Origin: Ectocarpus siliculosus
Taxonomy: Eukaryota > Sar > Phaeophyceae > Ectocarpales > Ectocarpaceae
Direction: 5' to 3'
DNA length: 64,000 bases
Assembly: GCA_000310025.1 (NCBI GenBank)
Contig: FN649740.1
Coordinates: 5,209,634 to 5,273,633, forward strand
The notes below the pieces were generated by a model. That model made no database searches. It saw only the letters and a program-made list of their open reading frames with translations, and was not told where the DNA came from. The translations under genes and the position numbers were made by a program. Below are positions 49,129 through 63,100 of the stretch, piece by piece. Position 1 is the first letter of the stretch, and every line of letters starts with the position of its first letter.

Positions 49129-49195
49129 GACTTGGCTTCAGTACGAAAAGTGTCCCCACGTGTTTTGGGGACACTTTTCATACTGAAGCCAAGTC
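49129..49195. repeat. Near-perfect hairpin, 29-bp arms
   Basis: GACTTGGCTTCAGTACGAAA..GTGTCCCCA and TGGGGACACTTTTCATACTG..AAGCCAAGTC form an inverted repeat with one mismatch around a 9-bp loop. Confidence 0.88.
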
Positions 49196-49319
49196 ACCCT
49201 TTGTCTGGCAAGGAACTCAGATTCTTTGGAGGGACTGTAGCCCCTCGTTCAATGCCTGACAAAACATTTTTTTGGCATTTTGTTTTTGCGGGGGACTGGG
49301 TATACGAGGAGGGTTAAAT

Positions 49320-51021
49320 ATGAGAGTGCAAGGATCCCATATATGTAGTCTGGTGTATTCGACCAAAGTAATGATTGATGTGAAACGAACACAACACAAG
49401 CTCAACGGATGGAAGATATTGTACGTACGATAAAGCTACTGACGCGCAAGGGTACAACCCGACCCAAAACGACCCAAAAGGACAGAAAACGTGAGGCAAT
49501 CACAATGTGACATGAAAGCGGACGTCTTGACCTCTGGCTGCAAGAAAACGCTTTGGTCCCTCTTTTCAAGTTAACCCCCAACACAATGCGTCCATGGTAC
49601 GTAGTTTATGGAGGCAACTAAAGAGGCGCCCCCGCCCATTGTAGCCCGAATGACACCCAAGGTAAAAATCACACAAACGGCGGCATTGATGATGCAGGGC
49701 AGGGCAAAGTTGACCGTAGTCTTTGTCTATGAGTGAGGCGAAGGCGTGTATGATTAAATGTTCGTGAAGGTGGGACCGCCCACACTGAGGCAACGAAAGG
49801 CGCAATGTATGCGCCTCGGCGTTCCCACAACAACCTACATACTGTATCTTAGTTACATGTCCTCAGACGTATTTACGTACCCGCGAGTTCCAGAACACAA
49901 TGGCTCCATGGAGTAAAGGGACCCAACGTCAGATCGAAACAAGACGGCCCGGCGCTTGTTTCCTTCGACAGGTTGAACGACAGCAGTCATACAGAAGAAA
50001 AACCTTTTCGGCAACTGGGTTCGCTTGGCACTAACACCCTGGTGAGTGACGACGTTGAAAGTGCTGGTGATACGCGGCAACCCCAATGTACAGTTCTCTG
50101 ACTGTCTCGAGTTTGAACTGAGAATGTGTGGCTCGGCGTCGAGCAACATCTTCCCTAAAACGTTCGTTGACAAGATTCTTGCGGTTCCGTGTAAAGAAAA
50201 TTCTTGAAAAAATCTGCGCGGCTCCGCTGAGTAAGCGGCTTGAACGCAGCACACCCCGGCTGAGAGTAAACGTGCGTCATGTGGGGTGTGGCGTGCGTCG
50301 AAGGAAGTTGACGAATGCAAAATGTAGCTGTTGTAGGCATTTCGCGTTAGAGCGGAAAGGCGTCGGTGTCGTATGCATACTGCCGTTGACATGTAGCAGG
50401 GGAAGGCAAGTTCTCTCCGCTACATGCAGCAGTGTTGCAGACGAGGTGTGTACTTCTTCACGGCTTGACGGGCTTCCGTACGCGTGCTATGGCTGGGTTA
50501 ACGACATCCTGGAATCGTGTGGTGACCACATGCAGAAGCAATACAAACAAGACGTGTTCAGGGTGTTGGCTGTTGTCTACATTGCGGAGACAACACAGCA
50601 GTTCTCTGTGCTGCCAACTCTGTGCTCCTGTGCTCCTCCTGTGGTGTGCACACGCGGCTGTCATGCATGTCCCACGGATTGACCAAGCGCCATACTCATG
50701 AACTCGCCAACGCGAGACGTAACGTCCGAACCGTAACATGTGTAGGACGTGCTTGAGCTAAGGTCCACACTGATCTGCCGCGTACCCACGCCAAAAACGA
50801 TGTGTGTGCTGTACACCGGCTACAACTAACCGTGGGTGGCCGCTCTGTATACGTATATCGTGCGCTGCACAAGAGACCGCATGTTTGTCTACAATTCCTC
50901 ACCACAACGTTTTGGGTCGCGTTGGGCCCTTTGGGCGTCAATAGCTACGTACAATGTTTCGTGTTGTGTTCGTTTCACATCAATCGGTAGTTTTGTCGAA
51001 TATCCTTGCACTCCTTCTCGT
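49320..51021. mobile_element. DNA element with ~100-150-bp terminal inverted repeats
   Basis: The left end GAGTGCAAGGAT, then TTCGACCAAAGTAATGATTG, TGTGAAACGAACACAACAC and ACCCGACCCAAAACG, recurs in reverse complement at 50905-51018. The left arm holds a ~24-bp extra segment. The interior contains a 184-residue plus frame (50128-50682) without a recognisable transposase. Likely non-autonomous. Confidence 0.6.
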
Positions 51022-54000
51022 GTTTAAGCTACGTCGCCTTCGATCAGAGTTGGAAGTCACATCTATCTCCACAAAAACATCTCTTTTTGGGCAAGCGTCC
51101 ATCACCTTCACATAGTAGTGCGTTCATCACACATTACGCGGAGCCACGCCTTTCCATTCTCTCCCGCGCACGGGAACAAATTCTGATCAGCTTTCCAACT
51201 TCTTCGCCGTCCTCATTTTTTATCTCCTTTTTCACCGTCATCGATTCCTCTCGCTTGCGATTCGGGCCCCCGCGCCCACTGGGGGGGCGGGGGGCGTTCA
51301 GTACCCTGGTATCACACTACGCGTGGAAGCAAGAGGGAAAGAGTTCGGGATACAAGGGTTAGGTTGAACTGTAAGTAGGTGTACTGTCGTACATGTATAA
51401 TAGTTAGTCCGAATAACATCACCGTGTGCGGCTTGCTTCCTGCGCGTTTCGCCATCTGTTCCTGGAAAAAGCGGAGTACTTGTTTTTCGTTCGAATTGAC
51501 CACTTAGAATTGACTCGATCTGTGGCCTACGGAGAGAGACTTTTCCCGTACCACAAATGCCGTTCAGCGCCAAGCCTCTGCCGTATCCCGACGTGTCTCT
51601 GCTACCAAAACACATTTACCTGGTATCTACCTCCGAACACGTGAGCCTCCGCATGGCACGTATACTCTGCAGTACTCACCATTCAGAACGAAAACTGCCT
51701 ATGCATATGCCATACATAAAAATGCTGGCTTCAACTCCGAGTAACAGAAAATATCAGGAAGGTCTGTGCCATATGGCCCTCTTGTACAGTAGAATTCTCC
51801 ACCCTCCCACCTTCGAAAGAAAAGGGGTAGGCAGGTGGGCGGGAGAAAAACTAAAGTGTACATCAGTTTGCCACCTGTTGTCCGGATTTCGACCAATCCG
51901 GCTTCTCCTATTCCGCGTGACCCTCTGGAGCGGGCTACAGGCTATGTGCATCCTTGAACACATAGGTCTTGGATCCGGTGGACACGCGTCTCTCATACTC
52001 TTGCAGAAGAGGCGAGGCAGGAGAATGAGAAGGCCGTTGAAGGCCGGCGATGGAACCTATTGTAGTAGGTTATACATCGACCAAATTACAAATGGGTGGA
52101 GCAACCTCCTTCTACGCGTGGCCTTGAGGCAATGTGAAGTGAGGCACAAGGCGGCAGGCAGGTGTGGTTCCAGACCGTCTGCAGTGGGAATGCGGCCGCG
52201 ACGCAGTGCCTCCTGGGTGCCGGAAAGCCGAACATTTCAAACGCGATGATGCCCTCTGCAAATCCCACCCTCACTCCCGACCCACATCAGGACGTAAATG
52301 CTGTCCGTAAGAGGCGCCGAAACGCCAGGTGTTTGACGTGACCATGCAGGCTGAAGCGAAGGCCTTAATGCGGGCTCGTAGAGGCACTTGATCGTTCGAC
52401 CCATCGCTGTGTATGTACATGTGGAGTAGGGATGGCACACCTCACCCCGGCACCAGTGTGCGAGCGGTTTCGCCATGTACATGGCTCTATGTCTCACTCG
52501 GTCGACAACGGAGTAAAGAAAGCGGTGCGACAAAGCTTCTAGCTTGAAATGCTTTTGTTTTTTTCAAGCTTTCGATCCTTATCCTTCCATATATCTGGTG
52601 AAGCACCTGAGTGATTCTATTTGTTCATCAAGTTGGCAACGCGTGCGGGGATCTGTTGTTCCCACCGGGCTTGTCGAAGACAAGAGAGAGTTATCGGGTC
52701 GAGTGCCAAACTGGGCTCTTCATCTACAGAACAACCAATCGTTCTCAACGAGTGACCGCAACCGCTCCATGGCATATAACCGAAACTTCAAGCTGAATAC
52801 AATATTTTGAAAGAAAGGTTCCAATCTCGCCCAGGATATTCCTCGCATCTCAGTTCCCCGACCCGTTGAGGGCCCGTTGTGGTTTGATCCCATTGCAAGA
52901 AGCCGTGTCGTAGCCACAATGTCCGGAATAAAGTAGCAGGGTCGCCTAACGGTACTGACTTCCGTGTCCAGCCAACGACGTGTACATGACCTCGCCCCCC
53001 CTCGAACTCATCCATCCGTATTATTGCTCATACTCTCTTCCGTCCCATTGCAACCGACAATTTTCGAGCCCATTTCCTTTACGCACTTGATTGTCGGCCA
53101 TAGGACAACAGTACGTTGAGACTCCAGCATCGAGGAGACCTAGCCGTACATCAGTATGCCTCCCACCTCTCCCCGCCCTCCGTGCAGTCTCCTGCCGTCT
53201 GTCTATCTATGGTACATGGCGTCTCTCCCATACGGCAGAGTATTAGATTGCACAACCTACCGTACAAGCCTTTTTTTGGCAAGCTCCCCCCGACTAGACC
53301 GGCGTACTTGGACGATTTCAATCAATTGCCGATGGTGTTCTAACGAACCCGAACCCAGTGCCCTCTCTCCGTCCCCGTCATTGCCATCCTATAGCCTTGT
53401 GAGGCGAATGATTCGTCCATCTAACACGGAGGGAGGCTCTTCCATTTTGACACTTCAGCATTATGCCTTTCCAAGGAGGGTTTGGTAGGTGCTCCAGGAC
53501 TAGAATAAGGGCTTGGATACCTGGAATACCACCTACACACTAACGCCATTCAGTAGACGTGGTGCCTTCGCCCATCGCGTCCAATAAACACGTGTTTATA
53601 TGTAGGGACTACTGAATAGACTATATGTTTTTCGATTCCTACCTCTCATCTCATCAAAAATGGACTGTACACAGCTATGACGTACTCGACAAGAAGACCT
53701 CAAAACCCTTCCACGCCGGTACCGCTGGCACTGGACGTGAGAAAGAGGCTTGTCACGGCACGTTCTGCAGTGCTATTAGTCATCGTTCAACTCTACGAAC
53801 CGCGACTACTTCGTCGTCACCAAACCAGCTGGCTTGCAATTCCATGACACCGAGGGATGTAGCGTACCCCCACATCACCGCTGTACAAATTTCCTCTTGG
53901 TAACTGTGCGGATCAGCAGGTGTGAAATCTGGGCTTGGTGTAGCCTCGTGGGCCAGCTCGCGGATCTCGCCATGAGGAAGTGCCGCCGCTCATTTCCACG

Positions 54001-54141
54001 ATCTTACCACACCAAGTGCGTTTGGATTTAGTCCTGTGCAGCTCCTCACGGTCGGACTTTTCGTTAGCTTATGGTCGTCACAATGGGCACCTCGGTAGAT
54101 GTGGCCGAGAGGCACGTGCGGAGAAACTCGTCGTAACGTAC
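51022..54141. other. Uncertain region; isolated minus-strand exon candidates
   Basis: Protein-like pieces with splice signals on the minus strand: 51420-51500 (VNSNEKQVLRFFQEQMAKRA before GTGATG), 52450-52520 (ALSHRFLYSVVDRVRHRAMY then MAKPLAHW before GTGAGG) and 52735-52800 (LKFRLYAMERLRSLVENDW). They could be 3' exons of the EF-hand gene or belong to another gene; phases were not established. The plus frame 51557-52249 (230 codons) has no domain and is doubtful. Confidence 0.3.
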
Positions 54142-57100
54142 CCCTTCCTTAGCCGTGTCTCGCGAAGCACCGGGGGACGGGGCCCGCGTCCATTTCGGCG
54201 GGATGGCATACTTGCTGCCCCCGTTCTTGTGCCTGACATATAAAGGAGAGATAGAGAAGAGAGGGGAGAGGAGTGTTTAAAAGAAAGGGAGGGGATCGAA
54301 CGTTTTTCGGAAGTGAGGCAGAGAGTCCCCTAGGTTGCACCACACCGTGCTTTCGGCGATCTCACCCACTGTACTTTTGGCGCAGAGTCTCACGATAGCC
54401 TAGTCACGCCTAGGCCCAGAACAATTCCATATCCACCGAAGGGTGCCCTCGAACGTTGCTAGCGTGAGGGGTGTCGGAATATTGTGGGGCACCCAACAGA
54501 CTGTTGCGACAGCCCTTACCCTGTCCACTCTGAAGAGGTGTGTTGTGTGGCAGATGTCAGAATAATGGCAATAACGTAAACATACGCACCTTCCACACGC
54601 CATCTCTTGTGTACTACGCACTACAGTATACCGTTCTGTAAATTTGGTACGTATGTTCCCCGACGTACCGGGGAAACACTTCAAATCAGCGCGGGCAGAC
54701 CGGAATAGAATTTTATTTCCTTTTTTTTTACCGATGCAAGGAAGCTGAAAACATTATGTGCTGGTGGATTGTGCTGTTCAACACGAGAGAGGAACCTTCC
54801 CATACACTGTCCACAGTCAGCGCTTCGACATTCCCGACAAACAAGCCCGACAGGGAGCGGGGAGATCGTTGTCGACACCACTTACACTCAACGTCGGGAA
54901 TGCTCCAACTTGCGCGAATTTGAAAGGGCAGTGAAAGGGTAGGGGACAGCAGACGCGAACCTGTACTCAGGTAAGGTAAAATACTCTATGTTTTGGGTTG
55001 CTGCCAAATAACGGAAGCCGCACATCGTACCGGTGCAGTCGCAAGAGGAAGTCGATATCCTCCTTGTCCACTGTCACTCCGTTCTTGAGGCACACCGCCT
55101 GCAGAAGAGTAGTCAGATGGAAGCCCAAAAACAAATATTTGCCATTACTAAGACAATAGTATGCCACAATGAAACGTTTGCCACATGATAACACACACGC
55201 AACCATATCGTTTAAATCCATGCACTGCAGTAAACTCACACAATAGCTTGCACCTAGAGGCAACGATTTCATAGGAACCAAGATGGTTTTTCGTTTGATG
55301 CCGACCCTTAGAGGTTTGGCGCCAAGAAAGTGGGTCGAGCTTGGGCACTCAAGAAAAGTCTGGGAGAGAGATTGAGTACTCAGTGACGGGGGAGGCTGTG
55401 ACCAGATGTTTCAGGTGACGATCCGTTTTGTGTGGCAGCACCCGATTGTACGAAAAGTTCCGTCAGAGCGAGAGGAGGGACCCAACTCATTACACTTTTA
55501 CGATAGAAGCAATAGCAACTTAAGGCAATACAACAACCGCAGGAGAAATGGTGGACGTAGGTTGCCATGTATCATACCTGGAATTGCTCCACGCTCACGA
55601 CGCCACGGCGGTAAGGGTTTTCGCACTGCTTGAAAGCTTTTCGGAGGTTTGTCGCGCTCTTCGCCACGTCCCTACCGCACAACACGAAACATAGAACCGT
55701 TTCGAGAACAATCTCTAGCCTGATCACGTGTCAACTCCAGGTTCGTTCAAAATGACACGGATGTTCTCAAAGACACAGATACGTCGTTACGATAAACTCG
55801 ATATTTTACATCGTCCGCAGCCGTGGTACTGTTTCAGGCACTTTGAACACGCACATCACAAACACTGTTTCCTTCGCAGGCTCTAAGTCAGGCAAGATTC
55901 TCGTAGTATCTGGGTCACTTAGCATGTGCATTGTGTCAGAGCTGCTGCCGAGCTAGCTAGAGTATTACCGTGAGGGCTCAACGAGGAACGGTGGCGGGAG
56001 ACCAAGGCTTTGATGAAAGCCTACCCAAATATATTGCTGCAGACACTGCCGGGGATTGAGCCATTGTTTGGTCTCACAGGACCGTCCGCAGTCCGATCGG
56101 ACAGCGTACAATAGAGCGTGAAATCTTGTCAATTTACCCCAGGAAGAAATATCGTTGAAACCGCGACAGGGTAGCTCAGCGTACGGCTCTCACTTCTTCA
56201 TGACGCGGTGGATGGGCGTGGTCTTGGGCACCTCAGGCCGTTGTCCGACGAGGTCAGGCAGCGCGGGGGCACTCTTTGACACCTAGCGCAATTGTGTTAG
56301 ACATAGTATATGCTCTACTTCAGAGCATGCAACAAGTGTCGACACACGAATACCTAGACCCATGCAGTCTCTGTCTAGCGCATTAGCTCAAGCAGATGAC
56401 ACCATGTCCCGGACCAAGAAAATTGTACGTCTCGCGACATGCCACAACATGCGTGTTAGGCGGAGTACAAAATCGATCGTTTTGGCTCTGGATGTTCCGT
56501 ACCTTTGTATTGTGTTGTGTATCACGATGGATCCGGCCCCCTACGTATCCCTTCAGTGTGGATCAAATGCACCAAGGACGGTTTACCAAACGGTACACAA
56601 CGAGAAACAAAGAAGGACCCCTCTTTCTTGTCTTCTCAGTTGGATAGATAAATATTAGAAGATCCCGGAAGAATTGACTCCCTCCCTCAACACAACAAAT
56701 AGTTTCCATCGTGGGACGTCTTTGGTGTAGCCTATTCCCCGACCTTCATTGGGGAGGTGCTGTCGATATCCCCACCACTCGCCGTAAACCGCTTGAAGTA
56801 GCCCTGCCGGGATGGCTCAGGGACCTGTGGAGGTATATCAAAGGGGATTCTGCTAAACAACGTTTCGATCAAGCTCTGCCGCATGGGCAAGCTGAAGATC
56901 ACCGACTTCAGATTATCCTCAGGCAAAGCAGGCACCAAGGAGAGACCAGCGCTCTGCCATGATTCCGCGCACACACATCGGTCAATCCTATTCCCAAGGA
57001 CTACAATCCAGCATGAACGGAGATGACCCGAACTGCAGGATGTAGCCCCCCCCGCCCTCTCGACCTGGGAGCGATCAGACCCTACCAAGAGAAAACAGGC

Positions 57101-60100
57101 GAGCAATAGAAACGTACCAGATTGGAATAACTGAGTTATCGGGACGAAGCGCCACATGGCAGTCCACCTAGCCCCCTCAACTACCTTTGTGTCTGAACTG
57201 TCCGTTTCCACCTTCCTGCGCCGTGGCCCGTCCGCGGTCTGCGCCCTGCCGACTACGGCGTTGGCGATACCGTCCCTGCTGGGAGAGGATGTATCTGCCT
57301 TGGCCTTTTGGGGTTGGCGACCATGGTCCCCCAGCGGAGCAGATTCACTGGAGAGTACGACGGGGACACAGTGCAATGGGAGATATTCTCAATTTCATGT
57401 TCGACCCGACACACCAAGTTGAGGGTCCTACGGTATCTGGTTGGTTGTTGGTACCACATTTTCAAGCAAACACTCATTTGTACAACACACGGGACGCTGG
57501 GACGGGTCGTGCTTGTTTGAGCATGTTGACGCGCTTGCCAGGTACACCGACATCGAATTAGAGTGCGGGCGCATTGATTGATCTGATATGCCTCCAGCGC
57601 AGAAACGTATGCGGGCGACCACGGTATTGCTTGACTCCACGGCGGAATCTAAGAAATCCTCGTAACGTTGGTCGACCATGCGAAGTGATGTTCCCTATGT
57701 TGTCAATACCTACCGCCCAGGACCCACACCGCCGACGACAACAAGCGAACGGCCTCCTGAACAATCGTTGGCAGTGCGAACACCTAAAACAACATGAGAA
57801 CCTCACCGCTTCTTGCCAGGGCTCGTGTTCACCTCGGATTTACGTTCGCCGGTGCCCCCAGCAGCCCCAGCGGCAGCGGTGCGGGGCCGCGGGGGCAGCA
57901 GCGCCAGTTGAGGATTAGATCTTGACCTGAGAAACATGCGGTCGATGTCAGGGCTTGGACGCAAGGCCACAACTAAAGAACGTTGGGGGCACGATGGAGA
58001 AACACCGGGTCTGAGAAGTCCACGCAAATTCAACTGCCGTTGCACGGCCATCCTTTCTCCGAGAGGAGAAGTTGCCCCAGCCCCTGTCCGAGGGGGTTGT
58101 TCTTTAACCGGTCGTTTGACACGCTGTCGGCGTGTTACGAGGCCTACCCCTGTTAACGAAGAGACAGGCCTGACCCAATAACGAGCAAAGAACGCGCAGC
58201 CCGCACTGCCTCGGTGATAAGTTCGGCTGTTGTACCCACCATAATTTCCAGAGCACACACCCCTAACAAGACCGCACGCCCTCGGCAGAGAATCTAGCGA
58301 ACTGTCTGCACGACTTGTGAGCTAACGATCTTTTTTGACCGCCGTTTGTGTGCATGAAATCCGTTCGGGGCATGCCACTTCTTTTCCGCCGAACTTGTGT
58401 TGCTCCGCGTCGCACTTGAAACGAAGATTCACCTGATATGTTCGTGGTTCTCTTTTTCGTGCTTGGTGGGCGTCGCTCCGGCAACCATTCCAGAGAACGT
58501 TTCAGAGCTCTTCTTTGCCACGGATGCAGCGGCGGCGGCGGCAGCGGCCGCATTGGCGGCGGCTACCGCCGCTACAGCGGATGAAGGGTCCGCACTCATT
58601 ACGGCAGCGGTGAAACTGGCCACGAAGACCGGGTAGTTTACGTATGTACCACCTTGCTCAGAGCAACCGTGCCGGACCAGAAGCCTGAAAAAGAACCGAA
58701 AATATGAGCAGCACGGAGTTGGGGAAGAAATATATACTTCTTGTTCCGGTTATGTTGAAGAGAGCATCGCGAAGGCATACTTTAGTGCAAGCCGGCGCCT
58801 TTTGAGATGAGGTCCGGCGTGAAATGTTCATAGGCAGGGTGGGATTTTTCGGGGAAGCACAGAACAGCTCGCTTCTTAGAGGAACGCTTTCGGGTGGTGC
58901 GTTCCGCTCCAGTCTCCGTACCGCACCCAGACTCTTCGTATTGCACCATCCTCGATAGTTACAAGCGCCGCGAGAACATCGTTGCGCCTACACGCGCCCT
59001 GCTATCTGTAACCGTATTGCTATAACCAGGGGATGATTGTGTGTTGCCTGAGAGCCTTCCCTTGCTCACCGCACTACAGCACATCATGCGTATATCATGC
59101 GGAAGATACAAAAACTGGTCAACAGAAACAACAACATGAATCAACATTTCCCCACCGTATGCTGGAGCAGGCCAGAGTTCTTTGGCTCCCGACGCAAATA
59201 CCATAGTTTTTGAATTCAAAACACACACTCTGTACACCTGGTGAGCTCTGCCTCTCCCACCCTGCCAAGCCCACCCTCTTTCGCGAGAGCCTTTGCGAAC
59301 GTTTTGCGGGACACTCTACCGCTTCTGACAGGCGTCCCCTTGTCCGCAGCTTTCAGGGCCTTGGATAAGCGGCGGACCTGCTGGACCAGCTTGGTTCGGG
59401 CCTGAACATCCACCAGACGTACCGAACGACACGTGGGGTGTTTTTCCCAGTTGCAAGCATGGGACACGAACACGGTCAGCAGAGGATAATACGTGACCAT
59501 GTAACTCGACCCCCTCAAACGCCATCGAAACAGCCTGGATACGGTTCGGACAGGCGTGGAGGTTTCGTTCTGAACGCACAGAAGACCAGTCAGCTCCATC
59601 AGCCTTTCTTCTCGAATCGAGGAACGACATACAGAAGCCGAAATCAAACCATTAGGCAGGTCAGCGCTGACTAGTCTAGTGTTTTGATTTGGCTTCTATG
59701 GACACCAGGCGAACTACGATGTGCATCCAGTAGCCCCGCGATCACAAACGCTCCCCTTCAAAACGGCGCAATAACGATGACTCAAATACCCCGTCAGTGT
59801 CCCACCATTCTTGGAACCAGCATCATCCAGAACGACGAAGAAAGGGAAGAGCAGGATAGTGCGGAAGTCCAAGAACTAAGTAGCTTCCATCGCCCAGACG
59901 TGGAAGCTCAGTCCGACTCATAAACGCTCCTATTACGAAAGCCACAAACATCGACGAACAGAAGCGATCCACGCGCCCCAACGACGCTGGGTGAACATCA
60001 TGTAACACGTTGAACAACCACCAAATAATAACTATGTGACGAGGCTCACCCTGTTCCCCTCGGCAATCAAAGCAGCACGCTTGAGGTCTTCCTCGGTCTG

Positions 60101-63100
60101 CCCCCCCCCATCGCGCACTCGAGCGAGTGCCATGGCCGCCCGGCAGTCGGCGGGCCGGTAGAACTGTATGAACTCTTGAAGGCTCCACCCAAGAACCTGA
60201 AAACAATAATCCCAATCAAGGTATCTACACTCATCTATCTGAACAGCCAGAAAAAAGGCTAGGCAGAGTCGACTGGGTGAAGCATTTCTATCGGCAGGAC
60301 TTGAATATGTATAGCACGCTCTGCACCAAGAACGGATGGATACATACGAGTCCAGCTTGGCCTCAAGCAGCTTCAAGCTACCAGCACTCCATTGTTTCCA
60401 TATCACTCAGAATCAAGGGAAAAACTACATGGATTGAGCTTTTGAAGCGGTACGAAGTACCCCAGACCCAACGTCGACTCAGGACGATGCAGCTCACGTT
60501 GCGTTGTGCACGTTGAAACTATACCTCATTGGAGACTGGGAGCAGGAACTATACCACCTCATGTTTGGCGAGTCATTCAAAGCACGGAAGAGAACCAGTT
60601 AAGCTTAGCTACCAACTAGAGAACCAATACATCATCGCTTGCCTCTCTCCCTGCGCTGGAGGTGGGGCTTTCTGACCCGTGCCTTTGCAGCACTTGCTTG
60701 AGAACCTGGCTTGACGCCGCTTCTCCCCGAACGCGGGCAATGCGGACCGCTACCCTTAGGCCCTCGAGCCCCATCTTTCCTCCTTGTCCACCGGTAAGCG
60801 CGCGAAAGCACGCCTTCGCCTGCACGCAACGTCGTTGAATGGGAAACACGAAGATTAAGGACCGATCCTCTCAAGGGATTTCATGAACGCTAACAGGCAC
60901 TCATACCGTCGAACGGTCAACGCGGTGCCTTCTCACGTTGTCGAGGTGTTTGTCCCAGAGTCCATTCCTGATGGTGTTCTCGACTTTCTTGATGGCTTCT
61001 TCAGGGAGCCTCCGCTCGTCCTCTAGCCGGCGGATGCGCTGGGACGTGGTGAGACGGCGGGGAGGGGAGTCGCTGCCCGTGATGATCTCCATCAGTTCCT
61101 GAACGCCGAGAGAGAAGAGGCGCACGTCAAAGGGGACATGGCCCGTCAGTTTCATCGACATAGATACTGCCAAGATTGTATCAGCGGTTGACCGACAGCT
61201 TTGTTCCACCTCCGACAACGAGGCCAGCTGCTGCTCGACATCGATCATGATCTCCATCACACTTTCTCTCCAAACAGTAGTACCAGGATATGGGTCTAAA
61301 CACGACCGTCTCCAAGCTAAATGTACGGATTCAATGTTCTCGTATTGGAGTGTGCTCGCGCCAACAGTAGCATTCGAGGTGCTTCGTCGATGTTGCGCAT
61401 TCCCAGAGCCTGGCGTTCGGCATAGTTACCAACTGCTCTTTGTCTGCCCCAGTCGCTAACGTTCTTGCGGCGTTCATCTCGTGAACGATTGAACGTTCGA
61501 CCCGTATTACTGTAGTTCCCCCGACAACCTGGAACACATATCTCACTGAAGGAATCTTCCCATCGATGCAGCCCCGGTTTGGAGTTTCGAGAGTGCACCA
61601 AGTGGTGTACAGCAGTGGACCACCCTGGTGTCCTTCGAATGGGTGCGATGAGAAAATCGTGATCTGAAGCGGGTCATGTGCACGAAAATCTCACACCCTT
61701 AGCACCAGCTCGGTGCCCCTAGAAGAGCGAATACTGAAACCACGATACAACTGCAATGTTTCAAGATTGTCTCCGGTTGCCTGGGTGATCCAGCTGGTGT
61801 CAACCAAAAGCTTCTGACGGTCGCTTGTGTGCAGGTGTGTTTTGTTTTGCAATTCGTAAACCTCGCGCTAATAAACCACACCCTGAGCTCACTTTGAGGG
61901 AGAGAAGTCTCGCTGTAGGAATGAAGAATTGAACCACGCTGGGAATATTCCGCGTCTCACTGGAACGAAGCTCGTTTGTTGAGAGAGGCTGGGCAATGTC
62001 GTAAAGACTGGCGACTGTAGTGTACACAATAGGAGATGCAGACTCTAGACGACACCGCACCAGAGCACCAATTTCAAGACAGCAAGGAGCACCTGGAAGC
62101 TAACGCTGCCGTTGTTGCGCCAATCGTACAGCTTGAAAAGCCGGTCTATTCCTGGCTTGTCGTCGAACAGGCCAAACGATGACAGTGCGTCTCGGAAGTC
62201 GGCTGCAGTGATGGTCGAACCTTTTTTCCTGGCATTCAACGTCGAGATGAGGTGATACGAGAAGGGGGAATATGCTCGCTATTAGCCGTGGCAACGCGTC
62301 TTCATAAACAAGCGAGAAACGGAAAGTCTTCGTGCTGCCAGACTAGGCACGTGTTCCACCAATCACGGGTCGCCGTCAGGTGGTGGGCGAGCAGAACGTT
62401 GGGCGAGCTGCACCGGAGCTGGTTGTAGGGTAGACGTACTTGTAGGCGAGGTGTCTTCGTTTGGGTCAGAGAAAGGGGGACGATTATCGGGAGCAAGTCG
62501 GAAGCACGCGGGATGCGGCATTATTATAAATATTCGCCAGAACTCGTCGGCGAGGATGTGGCCGCCGGGCGCCCAGGGGGTGCCGAGTTTTATTCAAACC
62601 TTCCAAACCACGTCTACCAAACCCCGGTCAACAACGCATCGGCATGTCTTCGAGCAAAATGCGAATGTCCAGCTTCGGGTACGAAGTGCGTACAGCCGTA
62701 CCTGGTGACATTCCTGAAGGCGCGTAGGAGGTGGCGGCGGTCCGATTCGAACGAGCTGACTACCGTAGCCCTCAGCTGATGTCGAGGCAAATAGCGTTAG
62801 CGCAGACATCACAAGTTAGACAGGGAAGACGAAAACAGCGTCAACCTGGTGACAAACCTACACACGTGTAGAAGAACATTCCATCCACGGGGAGATCGAA
62901 CATCACATTAGGCAGTTGACAGCTCATTGCTTGCAGTGATCACGAACGGGTTTTAGATCTTGCCATCCAACACAGCAACAAAATCCGGGCGATCTTTCAT
63001 TTTCACTCGAGCAACACCATGCATTATCCGCAGGTGCGTACCGCTTTGTGCATGCTTAGCAGGCTGGACTGTTCCGCTGCTTGTTCTTCCGACAGCGCGG

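Noticed and set aside
51557-52249. 230-codon plus-strand frame
   Set aside because: No domain, compositionally uneven and overlapping minus-strand frames of similar quality; not called as a gene.
57803-58258. TGA at 57803 as the C-terminal end of the EF-hand gene
   Set aside because: A strong GTGAGG donor precedes it by 3 nt, and the phase-2 join to 57347 is perfect, so splicing is favoured.
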